Origin: Phoronis australis
Taxonomy: Eukaryota > Phoronida > Phoronidae
NCBI GenBank assembly: GCA_002633005.1
Contig: NMRA01000161.1
Span: 200,101 to 262,100 of the forward strand
Reading direction: 5' to 3'
Length of the DNA stretch: 62,000 nt
This document shows, one piece after another, positions 48,701 to 56,359 of this stretch; the first letter of the stretch is position 1; each line of letters begins with the position of its first letter. The notes beneath the pieces were generated by a model, which saw only the letters and a list, made by a program, of their open reading frames with translations, ran no database searches and was not told the DNA's origin. The translations under genes and the position numbers were made by a program.

Positions 48701-51167
48701 AGCATTGACGGTTGTACAGGTTTAAACCAGTCCTCACGAATAAAACTAAAAGTACTGAAAAACCCGCTGATTCAGTAAGCCCACCTGTCGTTCAAACCGT
48801 ATGGCCGCCCCTGACCATCAAGAGGACCGAGGGTATTTTCTCAGCATTAAATTTTCCCTCTCAGGTATTTGATATCTGCTCTTGTGAAAACGTCAGTCAT
48901 GCCGTCCAGTATTTATCGTTTTGAACGACACATGACTTGCCGTGTAACTTCAATTTCGGAATTCAGGATGTGAAACTCCTCTAAAAGACCCGGATGAGTT
49001 GGGTTTTGAAGATTCAGTTCTGGGAGTGTTCTGGTTGGCTTCTCACGGGAATGTAAGCACACGTTTAATACGAATTTGCGGATATATCTAGATCGTCAGC
49101 TTTGGCTACTGGAAAATACGCACGCTGTTTAGTCGTATGCCCGTATTCATGAGCCCAAACATATTCACCTTGCCAAACTATGGGAGCCTAACAATCAAAG
49201 TACAGCGCATGTAGGTTTCAAAAGCAAAGGTAAACAAAAAATGAAGGGCAGATTTTGAATTACCATATTTCAATTTTTTGTTTTCAGACAAGCGACCACA
49301 GACTAACCACGTACCCACCATTGTTGGGGGTAGCGTCGCAGGGATTGTGGCAATTGCTATTGTACTTGTTGTCGCCTTCCTATGGCGTAAACGAATGTAA
49401 GTTATTATTGGTTTCACTAAAGTTATGTACTTACAAAAATTGCGTCACCAAGAAGTGTTGTTGTGTTATTCTCCTCTTCAAAGGCCTGCAACAGTTCCTC
49501 TCTCGCTTACCTAAGTAGCCCTATATTTACTGTACATGTATAACTGAACGATTTATGGAAATCGTTCGCTCCTGTCACGTGATGACTGGACATGTCGTCT
49601 GCATTGAACAGACAGATTTCCAAAAGCCCATATTGTGGAATAGACGCTTCTTTATATGCATATAAACGGTCAATAGATACCCGGCGTGATTGGTTAATAA
49701 GTTTTGATTTCATTTGGGAAGCAAAAGGTTGAGCACGATGAGTTAACTATTACACTGAAGTTATACACGTATAAAAAGAAGACACATGGTGGCCCCTTAG
49801 GCTCTTATGTTAACCACATGTGTACCTTTGAAAAAGAGATTATCGTCGAAAAAAGATAATTTTCTAAGAACTGCCGAACCTACAGCCACCACGCTGAGAA
49901 TCAGCTATATCGCACTAAAATGCATAGTGTTTGAAATGCCTTGATTTCACCAAATACATGTATAGGGTCTAAAACAACGAAAGTTTCCACATCGGATTTT
50001 GTTGCTAAAATCTATAATTTTGTAGATTGGCTAAATGTTTATTAGAGGGTCCTATAGTACATAACAGTAAAACATCCTGCTATGTAGCGAGTAAGGCGAC
50101 TGTCACAGTTTGGAGTCTTGACATACGGTAACTTTCTCTCTCCCTGACACTTTCATTTAATTAATATGAAATTTCTGCATTTGTGTCAATCTCAAACGAT
50201 GCACTTAGTCCCCGTTTCTAAGTGTACGTGCGTTCGAATTTCAGGAATCTAAAGAGTCGGGAACGCATCGCGCGCCACTTAACGGGGATTCCACCACCTG
50301 AATATACGGTAGAACCCAACTACTGTAACACAGGCAACATCAGCGGCGGCAGTAGTACATTACACGACAACAAGGTATTCTATATGGGATTAGACGATTC
50401 TAAGGGAATTGGTGCCCTGCAAGACACAGAACACGTTTATGAAACATGCATACAAAACGGAAATGACAACAACAGAAACGAAGCTCTATACGAAACTTTG
50501 TCACATTTCCGGTCGGGGCAGAATCAGGGAACGGGGTTTCACAACCTTACCTACGACACCAACATCATTCCTAAGAAGAGACCATCGGTAGAGAACGTCC
50601 TTGGCGTAGGAGGTCGACTGCATGGTCATTCTGGGTCAAATGAGCATGTCTCCGACATCATTGATCCTCCTTGTAAGAACGCTTGAAGGTTGATAGTTTG
50701 ATGGACTGGTTGTATCATATGAAGCAAGATAATCAAGACAATTTTAATGTTTTTAGAAAGTCGCAGCACGTTTTGTATAAAACCATATATACTGCTATTG
50801 TATATTTCGGCAACCTCGTGGTAGTCTAGTTGCGCTCAGCGACAGGGAGCACGTGCGTCCCAATACACTGTGAATGGCGACTCACGCTACGTATGGAAAC
50901 TCTTGGGCTTGCTTTGCAATTTATGCTGCGATTATTTTTCGTTGGGATGTAAAACTAAAAATTGCATTGACACTAAGGTATTCTCTTATTTATTATCAAT
51001 GTGAAGTTGTGATATTCTGATTTACTAGCATTTTGGAATGGCACGCTTTAAAAACAGTTGTAATTTGTGACAAGTGTGATAATGGCTAGATTTAAGGAAT
51101 GGTTGATATTTTTTGTTACCAGCCATTTCCTCTCGTGATATTGAACCTCCTGTCCAACGCAAAAAAC
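27503..51167 (+). CDS. Multi-exon receptor: 3x(YWTD propeller-EGF), 12 TSP1, TM, tail (5' and 3' incomplete)
   Basis: Twenty exons with matching phases encode about 1,860 residues of a type I membrane protein. Propeller 1 is exons 1-4 and EGF 1 exon 5; propeller 2 is exons 6-10 and EGF 2 exon 11; propeller 3 is exons 12-16. EGF 3 plus twelve TSP1 repeats are exon 17, a transmembrane segment is exon 18, and the cytoplasmic tail is exons 19-20. The propeller-EGF series is the ectodomain plan of LRP5/6 and LDL-receptor relatives, whose propellers bind secreted ligands. TSP1 repeats occur in adhesion and guidance proteins. LDL-receptor class A repeats, the NPxY endocytosis motif and the PPPSP motifs of LRP5/6 are not seen, so Wnt co-receptor function should not be assumed. 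The signal-peptide exon is missing. No gene symbol can be assigned. Confidence 0.85.
27856..28092 (+). CDS. Exon 2: propeller 1
   Basis: The acceptor TTTTAAG is followed by GAGC, and the donor is GG|GTAAGT. The split codon joins exon 1 to give VNRSIEARS. The exon carries IAVDWTTNQVYWGD, a canonical YWTD-class blade motif, and ends VAVHPGKG, the usual blade-end phrase. Phase 2 at both ends. Confidence 0.85.
28360..28720. repeat. Intronic dispersed repeat, copy 1
   Basis: Ordered similarity to about 33990-34330: GATAAAATCTC, CGTTTCGTTTTTGTTT, TTAATTTTTT, AAAAGTC, ACAATTCCT (AATAATTCCT in the other copy) and CAAAGTTGGCCAAAA. Both copies lie in introns of the receptor gene in the same orientation. 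There is no coding content. Confidence 0.5.
32602..32848 (+). CDS. Exon 3: propeller 1
   Basis: The acceptor is ATTGACAG and the donor CAC|GTATGT. Splicing gives HPGKGYLFWTENG. Two further blades follow: LLDYATDLLYWSSSNRVERM and a segment ending DIALYH. It enters in phase 2 and leaves in phase 0. The 4.5-kb intron before it is the longest in the gene and contains a repeat copy at about 28.4 kb. Confidence 0.88.
33501..33632. repeat. 44-bp minisatellite, three copies
   Basis: Three near-identical 44-bp units starting ACTCCGAGTCGTAGATCAAC at 33501, 33545 and 33589, in intron 3. Lack of divergence points to recent expansion. Confidence 0.9.
33990..34330. repeat. Intronic dispersed repeat, copy 2
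   Basis: Second copy of the repeat at 28360-28720, in the same orientation, in intron 3. Confidence 0.5.
34388..34556 (+). CDS. Exon 4: last blades of propeller 1
   Basis: The acceptor is TTTTGTGTTTTAG and the donor TCAG|GTTTGT. It encodes ELLFASSYSLTSSGHYTIEI and on to MFDSSRQPQ, the closing blade before an EGF module. It enters in phase 0 and exits in phase 1, the phase at which EGF modules start. Confidence 0.82.
34811..34918 (+). CDS. Exon 5: EGF module 1
   Basis: A 108-bp symmetrical phase-1 exon between TTGCTTGCAG and CCG|GTAAGA. It encodes six cysteines in EGF order: CANKGCKEFC, then CLCRHGKRLLEDGVSC. It is the propeller-closing EGF found after every YWTD propeller in this family. 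Confidence 0.88.
35893..36156 (+). CDS. Exon 6: start of propeller 2
   Basis: The acceptor is TTTGTTTCAG and the donor CACG|GTACTT, phase 1 at both ends. It encodes PPFFVYAHGWTICQL and VAFDVHAETIFTAEESGRVI, the opening blades of the second propeller. An inserted-looking stretch with two cysteines (ICQL and NDCLI) may form a disulfide. Confidence 0.85.
37116..37266 (+). CDS. Exon 7: propeller 2
   Basis: The acceptor is CGACTTTTCAG and the donor AACAG|GTATCT. It encodes ADWINSKLYWVDTVLKHI and LDDPRGLAVDPVNR, textbook YWTD blade sequence. It enters in phase 1 and exits in phase 2. Confidence 0.9.
37443..37598 (+). CDS. Exon 8: propeller 2
   Basis: The acceptor is CATACTTTAAG and the donor GGCAG|GTGCGT, phase 2 to phase 2. 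Splicing gives PVNRRLFWCGEKHRKWYI and then LTVDYQDGR. The intron to exon 7 is only 176 bp, the shortest in the gene. The blade has an unusual unpaired-looking cysteine in the YWTD position. Confidence 0.85.
37811..37876. repeat. Imperfect CA/CG-rich microsatellite
   Basis: A degenerate run of CAC and CACG dinucleotide-type repeats in intron 8. Confidence 0.7.
38355..38487 (+). CDS. Exon 9: propeller 2
   Basis: The acceptor is CTTCAACAG and the donor CAG|GTTAGT. It encodes RLYWSDSYLNKILSVPLHG and ends FDFTTFQ. Phase 2 in and 0 out, the same pattern as exon 3 of propeller 1, which supports the propellers having arisen by module duplication. Confidence 0.87.
38747..38900. mobile_element. MITE related to 9015-9178, in intron 9
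   Basis: It shares AAGGGGGCCA, TTCGGGGGTGCGAATGTCT, ATCCTGGCTAA and CCCCCCAACTCA with the 9015 element and ends GGATCCGCCCCTG. The left terminus is more diverged and target duplication is not clear. Confidence 0.65.
39105..39261 (+). CDS. Exon 10: last blade of propeller 2
   Basis: The acceptor is ATATTAACAG and the donor TCAG|GTATTG. It encodes DYVVWTDNSPFNRGVYAAI and on to VMYDYAKQP. Phase 0 in and phase 1 out mirror exon 4. A MITE of the 9015 family lies in the intron before it (38747-38900). Confidence 0.85.
39262..40680. other. Intron 10, unassigned open frames rejected
   Basis: An open stretch at 39434-39766 has no matching splice phase between exons 10 and 11 and overlaps another open frame. 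I regard it as chance or decayed repeat. Confidence 0.4.
40681..40809 (+). CDS. Exon 11: EGF module 2
   Basis: A symmetrical phase-1 exon of 129 bp; the acceptor is ACATTTTCAG and the donor ACTA|GTGAGT. Six cysteines in EGF order (RCDINNGECEQLC, then CACGIGYSLSTDGVTC). It closes propeller 2. Confidence 0.9.
41347..41589 (+). CDS. Exon 12: start of propeller 3
   Basis: The acceptor is ATATTTCTTCAG and the donor ACAG|GTTAGT, phase 1 both sides. It encodes FVLISDSGTKTIYQL, then YAIDYDPVERRVYWSDYTSN and ASLDGSFVETL, with the I-x-Y-D-P...V-Y-W-S-D blade signature. Confidence 0.9.
41993..42155 (+). CDS. Exon 13: propeller 3
   Basis: The acceptor is GATATTCGTAG and the donor CGG|GTAAGT. It encodes DDIKIDPISRLIYIAETSNN, then LTLNGTQKKTLI and IEVDYVNG. 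Phase 1 in and 2 out, as in exon 7. The acceptor tract is weak but the reading is unambiguous. Confidence 0.85.
42582..42727 (+). CDS. Exon 14: propeller 3
   Basis: The acceptor is TTTGTTCAAACAG and the donor ACCA|GTAAGT. Splicing gives VNGYLFWATDPSTNP, the expected blade junction. A second, in-frame acceptor lies 54 bp upstream (start 42528) and would insert 18 residues including two cysteines. I chose the shorter form because it keeps the blade spacing of the other propellers. Confidence 0.8.
43953..44145 (+). CDS. Exon 15: propeller 3
   Basis: The acceptor is CATACCTTGCAG and the donor AACAG|GTAAAT. It encodes NVLYWVDLFFNKVERISLSG and ends DHVYYSDHFNR. Phase 1 in and 2 out. The preceding intron of 1.2 kb holds no further blade that I can see. 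Confidence 0.87.
44717..44840. mobile_element. Palindromic MITE family Y, copy 2 (intron 15)
   Basis: It begins GTTCAGTAATGCTAGGATCT and ends with the inverted GTCCTAGCG ... AGTTACTGAAC. The core ATTACGTGAGAT ... CGTGCATTTTAAATG is shared with the other copies. Confidence 0.65.
44895..45043 (+). CDS. Exon 16: end of propeller 3
   Basis: The acceptor is TTATCGCAG and the donor GATG|GTAAAT. It encodes RSLWKVGRGDTSASS, an acidic loop (DSDDHEEEADMF), then VTHIKIYNSS, the final strand before EGF 3. The acidic, serine-rich insertion is unlike the other propellers. A family-Y MITE sits just upstream (44717-44840). Phase 2 in, 1 out. Confidence 0.82.
45522..47666 (+). CDS. Exon 17: EGF module 3 and twelve TSP1 repeats
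   Basis: One 2,145-bp exon between TTCTCTTGCAG and ACG|GTGAGC, phase 1 at both ends. It starts with an EGF module (CSQNNGRCSHHC, then CACEDGIPLLSDGRTC). Twelve TSP1 repeats of about 55 residues follow, most with the W-x-x-W-x-x-C core (for example WSSWGSWSEC) that is C-mannosylated in known TSP1 domains, and C-S-x-T/S-C-G sites suited to O-fucosylation. Links between repeats are short (VDG, VNG, VHG, IDG). Repeat 1 is short, and repeat 12 has a shortened C-x-E-C-N segment. Packing all repeats in a single exon is unusual for animal TSP1 proteins. The segment would form a long extracellular stalk. Confidence 0.93.
47667..49287. other. Intron 17, no exon accepted
   Basis: A short Lys/Thr/Pro-rich open stretch near 48712-48774 has splice-like borders, but neither of its readings preserves the phase-1 junction between exons 17 and 18. 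It is therefore left out of the model. Confidence 0.45.
49288..49396 (+). CDS. Exon 18: transmembrane segment
   Basis: The acceptor is TTTGTTTTCAG and the donor CGAAT|GTAAGT. After a short stalk (DKRPQTNHVP) comes a 22-residue hydrophobic run rich in Ile, Val, Ala and Gly at 49320-49385, ended by W-R-K-R. The positive charges on the downstream side place the C-terminus in the cytoplasm. Phase 1 in, 2 out. Confidence 0.9.
50245..50672 (+). CDS. Exon 19: cytoplasmic tail
   Basis: The acceptor is GTTCGAATTTCAG. About 142 residues contain a PPPEY motif (50291-50305; PPxY type, a WW-domain ligand), and tyrosines in VFYMGL, HVYETC, ALYETL and LTYDTN. Y-M-G-L and Y-E-T-L fit the Y-x-x-hydrophobic sorting pattern, and the others could be phosphorylation sites. 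There is no NPxY and no PPPSP. A GTAAGA donor at 50673 would splice on to exon 20 in phase 1. If it is not used, translation runs four more codons to TGA at 50684-50686. Confidence 0.85.
50673..50686 (+). CDS. Alternative 3' end of exon 19 with stop codon
   Basis: Reading through the GTAAGA donor adds C-K-N-A and ends at TGA (50684-50686). This gives a complete tail without exon 20. No AATAAA is visible in the next 400 bases, which argues against this being the main polyadenylated end. Confidence 0.45.
51123..51167 (+). CDS. Exon 20 (probable): cytoplasmic tail continuation
   Basis: A 45-bp block between a good acceptor (TTTTTTGTTACCAG) and a consensus donor (AAC|GTAAGT), phase 1 at both ends, matching the phase of the exon 19 donor. 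Joined, it reads DIIDPPSISSRDIEPPVQRK, repeating the I-x-P-P theme. No stop is present, so at least one more exon would follow. Confidence 0.55.
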
Positions 51168-51280
51168 GTAAGTGTGCAACATCACTTTAGCATTTTGTTA
51201 TAAAAACGCAAATTTGTTTCACGTTAATTCAATAGAAGTAGACTATTTTACAAAACAATCCATGAACGAACCGATGACTG

Positions 51281-51460
51281 GAACTTCAGAATTAATGCCT
51301 TCAGCCATGTTGGTAATAATTCGTAGAACTTCAGAATTAATGCTTTCAGCCATGTTGGTAATAATTCGTAGAACTTCAGAATTAATGCTTTCAGCCATGT
51401 TGGTAATAATTCGTAGAACTTCAGAATTAATGCTTTCAGCCATGTTGGTAATAATTCGTA
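51281..51460. repeat. 45-bp minisatellite, four copies
   Basis: Four units of 45 bp beginning GAACTTCAGAATTAATGC at 51281, 51326, 51371 and 51416, nearly identical. Because 45 is a multiple of three, both strands stay open through the array, giving a repeating 15-residue peptide on each. This is a by-product and not evidence of a gene. Confidence 0.92.
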
Positions 51461-51499
51461 GAATGGTTCAAAACCTGAAATCGCCTACTCAATAATTGT

Positions 51500-53610
51500 C
51501 TACGTAAGACTACGCGACATGTTACAAGGCAAGCTAAAGCAATATGTCACAATACTGGAACACAAGAGAGGTTCATAGTGTGGTAAACGTTGACAAACTA
51601 ATAAGCGTGATTCTTCGAACGCAGCATATAGACAGTGCTTTCAGAGAATCGCCATTTTGGTGCAGATGAGAGCCAGTGTAAACCTAATACATTTACATTG
51701 TATTCAAATATTGTGTTTTACCTGCTCGGAAACAGTGACAAAATGCCAAGTCCTTCAAACCTAACATTTAAAAATCACCTCAAGCTAGATGCGACTGTTT
51801 TGCATGTTGCTGTCTTTGGGCTGAACTAGTGCCCAGGTTTTGGAAATGTCGGGCTGCTTTTAGGAATTTTGTCGGAAAAATACGCATCCACGGATGCTTT
51901 TCAAGAATATCCAACATTCTACTGTGGTAGTTGCAGCTCTCAGCACAGCAGTAAAATTTGCATGCATTGGAAATCGAATGCAGTAATTCGGCCGAGAAAA
52001 TAAAAATTGTATAAACAAAACATCTGCAAATAGTACGAGAAAATCTAGTGGCGCAAAAACGTGGCTGAAGATGATAGACGGATATTGTAGCATTGTGGGT
52101 ACACGATGTAGCCCAAGATTCAGGTGTTGCTGTGTAATAAAGGAGGGCTGTATTGACCAAGGAAGAATTTGAGACAAATATAACGGCACGTGGTTTATAT
52201 CAAATTAGGTTCTGTGACGGTATACATGAAAATGCATAGCAGGCTTTTTAACAGCTTAATTGTTGGTTTGCTAACCTATGTTGATCCTTGTAGCTTTTGT
52301 AGTTGTGACTGAAATAACTCGTGCAAAAGAACAGTGGTATATACGGATAATCAGGATATTCTGAGATATACACGTAAGTCGGAAAATCTCCGAACATTTA
52401 ACTGGGGAACTGGTCGTTCTTTTAATAGTCTGTGGTTACGAACATGAACAATGTGTGATAAAACAAAGGTTTTTGTGAGGTAGAACTTGCTCAGTTTATT
52501 AATTCAGTAGTCAGCATCCGTACTGACAACGGGAGATTGATACATGTATACATCACTTCTAATTGCGGATAGATCTGCCTTCTTTTATGATGAGTCAAGT
52601 GCACCTGAGAGCTTACGACAAAGTAATGATACATGTATTTCTTATAAGTGAGTTAGGTTTAGCTAAAATTTGAAAGTTTTCTACCAGTTTCACTGGCCAT
52701 GTTTTAATTCTTACGGATAACGAAAACTCATACCATTTTTGGAATGACCTCTCTTCTCTCGACCTGCTGGAAATGTATGCTTTGTCTACAGCGACTCATC
52801 GTAGACAAGAGACGGATTTCCACACAGTCCACTGTGTAGAGTTCACGCGCTATCAGCAAGGAAGCCAGCGGTGTTGTAACTTTCGTGGTCAAACTTCTTG
52901 TGAACGAATAATCTTCGGCCTATCGTTACACTCTTTTCCAGTGTTACGAGACCAAGCGGCTCTATAGATGGCGTTGTAACAATGATGGTGCATGTCAAGT
53001 GAGTGGCCTCGTAGGATCCTCAGGCTTTCGGTCAAAGGACTCATAACATTTAGCAGAGTGGTGCAAGTGATTATTAGCTCCAATGACATTTCGATTTCCC
53101 AGACATCCCAACGATTAAGCTGGAGTGATATTTGGTCCAAACCACATGTTAGGCAAGAATTGGAAATTATATACAAACTGGCTGATACCATTTCAGTGTT
53201 AATAACAATAGTTTTTAAAACGGGCAAGGACAGGCATGTTTAGAAGTGGAATAAATGGTGACAGCCCAGTTTGTTTGTCACCCAATACAAATGCAACCCC
53301 CCGAGCTACAGCATTGCCGGATTACGTCTTTAGACGTTCCACTTGGAATCACGTACGCCGTGTATCATTCCGCCACTAGGAGCTATAGATTCCTGCCGCC
53401 CTGTTAATAGTGCACGTCTTTATACCTTATTTTTGCTTTGTTGGACACCAGTAAACTGGTCATAATTATTTCACTCTAGTTACTTCGTTTGCAATGTATT
53501 TCAAAAAGGCCTCTACATGACTAGAAAATAGACATAGTAGATGATCATATACTTGTCACATCACGATAAGGAGCAGTTGGTTTTGGTTTTTGATTCAACT
53601 ACGTAAGAAA
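51500..53610. other. No feature recognised
   Basis: Open stretches at 51780-52189 (-) and 52773-52967 (+) lack consistent splice context. A receptor-gene intron may span this region if exon 20 is used. Confidence 0.35.
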
Positions 53611-53613
53611 AGA

Positions 53614-55372
53614 GCGCTGATACGCCGTAAAATGTAATAATTTTGTAAAATGTAATAATTTTGTAAAATGTAACAACTGCTGTATTTAAAACCGTTGTTA
53701 CATTTTACGTTGATAGGCCTCTCCTAAAATGTAACAACTTGTTACATTTTATGTAATTGTTACAATTTACCTGGAATGCACATGAGAGAAATGTACCATT
53801 CTTACGTTTTACGATTCAAAGCAACGTCAAATTTCATGAATTTGCATGGCATTTGTCACACGGAGGTAAACGAATCACACACTTAACAGCTTTTTTCTCG
53901 TATTGTTTGAATGAAATTCTGTCAAACGTGCCAGCTTGAATTTACAGATGTGTACGTATGTCTTTTCCATTGCTTTTAACATGAATAGTTTCGTAGTATT
54001 ACCAAATTGTACCCCGTACAGTTTCAAATCCACACGAAAGGGGTTTCCAGGATCAGGTAAGATTGTTTGTTATTATTAAAGCGTTATTGCAATCTTTTGT
54101 GGAGCTCGTAGGTAATAAACCATTTGTGTATCCGGCATTACAGTACACCTGTATGCACAACCGAAACAATGGCATCGTATTGTGGTTGATGTTTATCGTA
54201 TTTCTTCGGGAAAAAACAACCGCAGCAAATTTTTTCACGAGGAATTCAATTTCGGAAGCCTGTTTAATAGGAAAATGACCCGTTTTAGTCCTACTTGTAT
54301 TAGACATATGCCATAAACAAACCGTGCTTGCCGATAGTTTGAAACAACCATTTTTTAAGTTGGCGCGCGTCTAAACAAGATTATAAACCTCAACATCCTA
54401 TTTTCCAAAACGTTTTCCTACTCTGCATACACAGCTTTCAGTATTCTCGCAATACCGTTTAGGTTTAACCTAGGAACCTCTTTAAAAATCTTTTGAAACA
54501 GCACCTGCTGTCCATTATGGGAAACCCGGTGAAACATTGAACCATAAATGAGATGATTTTAAAATATTTGAGGACCCTGATGCACTTTACTAAGCATGCA
54601 TTGTGTATATTGTACAGTGCCCTCGTTAAATAAATTCAATACTACTACTAATGAAAATAATAAAAATAGTGATCATAGTGATAGTGATAGTGCCCTCGTT
54701 AAATAAATTCAATACTACTACTAATAAAAATAATAAGAATCGTGATCATAGTGATAGTGATAGTGCCCTCGTTAAATAAATTCAATACTACTACTAATAA
54801 AAATAATAAAAATAGTGATCATAGTGATAGTGGTAGCAATAATGGTTCGCCAAATTCATGCCGTGTCAGCCCGGGAAGGTCTTCCTATATAAGATGTATA
54901 CGTTGTCTCGCCTAAAGGTGTTTTTTCACAGCAAAAATACTCTCCAAAATGGTGCCATTTTTGACAAAATACAATCTGAAAAGGTGGCTTTTCTTAATTT
55001 CTAGAACGTGACCATGCGAAATGTGAATTTTTGCACAAAGTTGCCCTGAAAAAGGGTCACTTTTTGTCCGAGCCCACTCTCTAAATGGGAAGGTATGCAA
55101 ATTTTCTGGTGGAATAAAATCGTCCAAAAATACTTGAGTACCCCCGACCGTGTCTGATACCACGTTCGTGATTTTGATTATTTACTGTGTGACAAGACGT
55201 TGATTTTGAAAAATGTAACAACGGTACATTTCCTGCTTGAGCATTCGACGTGTTAAATGTAACGTTTACGTAAAATGATAACTTGTTACATTTTAGGAGA
55301 GGTTTACTAACGTAAATTGTAATAATAATGTAAAATGTAACAGTTGTTATATTTTACGACGTATCAGAGCGC
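53614..55372. mobile_element. 1.76-kb element with inverted ends and GTAAAATGTAACA subterminal repeats
   Basis: The left end, GCGCTGATACGCCGTAAAATG, is matched in reverse complement by the right end, CGACGTATCAGAGCGC (two extra bases). Next to both ends are clusters of TAAAATGTAA(C/T)A words in both orientations (53630-53770 and 55205-55355). The middle holds a 73-bp minisatellite and no transposase. This is the design of a non-autonomous TIR transposon, or a deleted autonomous one. Confidence 0.7.
54616..54834. repeat. 73-bp minisatellite, three copies
   Basis: Three units starting AGTGCCCTCGTTAAATAAAT at 54616, 54689 and 54762, each followed by ACTACTACTAAT and GATCATAGTGATAGTG. It lies inside the 53614-55372 element. 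Confidence 0.9.
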
Positions 55373-55832
55373 GCCCACACCAATTGCCGCCAAAGTAATG
55401 ATGCCATACAAACGTTTGCAAGTACATGTAAGGTTTCGGTTGACCTGGATTGACTCAGCCACAACCACCTCGCGTTTGGCAGTAGACGACCCAATAATTG
55501 CAAAGCATCAGCTCCCGCGCCTGCTCCCTGTTTTCACAAGCACAGGCAAACGTGTCACTGATTTGGTTTGAAAAAAAGATCGAAGATGCCGACTAACTTT
55601 GCATATCTTACGTAGATTGTTTTGGGAAAACGAATTACTGAAGGTATAACACAATATGACTGTCTATGTCTTCTTTCTTGACACAAGAATTCCAGGTCTT
55701 TAGTCATTATTTCGAAAAGAAGTACAACATCTGAGATCAATGCACCTCTGCCTTATCTCTTCGAAAACCACGGTTGTCGGAAAATTTTACTCTTTCATCT
55801 CTCCTGCAAATCGGTCCTCAACTGCCGCTAGA

Positions 55833-56010
55833 GGGTATCCGTTACGAGCCTGGACTTGATACGACATCTTCGCCATATAGCCCAGACTCATCAAATGAAA
55901 CTGAACTTAATTTTAGTCTAAAGCGCAAGTATATCTTTGGATTATCATGTTCGTCTAAGTCAACATTCAACTGGGGTCGTTGCCCGTGTAAAACTAAGCT
56001 AGAATCATAA
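55833..56010 (+). CDS. Possible terminal exon of the receptor gene
   Basis: An acceptor-like CTCAACTGCCGCTAG precedes an open stretch that would enter in phase 1, as exon 20 requires. It reads GIRYEPGLDTTSSPYSPDS, then LNFSLKRKYIFGL, and ends at a stop (TAA) at 56008-56010. The composition is protein-like and suits a cytoplasmic tail. It is open further upstream to 55735, so another acceptor is possible. There is no AATAAA immediately downstream, and 4.7 kb separates it from exon 20. This is inference only. Confidence 0.3.
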
Positions 56011-56359
56011 AAAGTGTCCATGTAGTTAGCATTGAAAACGTTATTTTGCTTGACGGAAACCTAAGCCTTCTTTTGGGTTACACTATTAAAATTGTCTCAA
56101 GAATTGCACCTGAATTGCTTACGTTTGAACAATATAATACTCTGTGATGTTCGTAATTCCTCAAAAGCCTGGGGTGTTCTTGAATACACTTCAACTAACA
56201 GTCTGCTAAATTAGCCCGCAGCGTGATTAAAACTACAGACATTTAATCCACAGGTGTTGGCAAAGACTGCTCAATGAGCCACAGGTCTCTAGCGAAGGAA
56301 CGAGAACGTACATGTACATGTACCTGAACATTATAGTTCTAGGGGGGAAGGAATCAACG

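Noticed and set aside
48712-48774. Lys/Thr/Pro-rich block in intron 17 with AG and GTAAGC borders, possibly an extra stalk exon
   Set aside because: No acceptor/donor pair keeps the phase-1 to phase-1 connection between exons 17 and 18, so inclusion would break the frame of the transmembrane segment.
51243-51495. Repeat protein of 15-residue units on either strand
   Set aside because: Explained fully by a 45-bp minisatellite whose length is a multiple of three.
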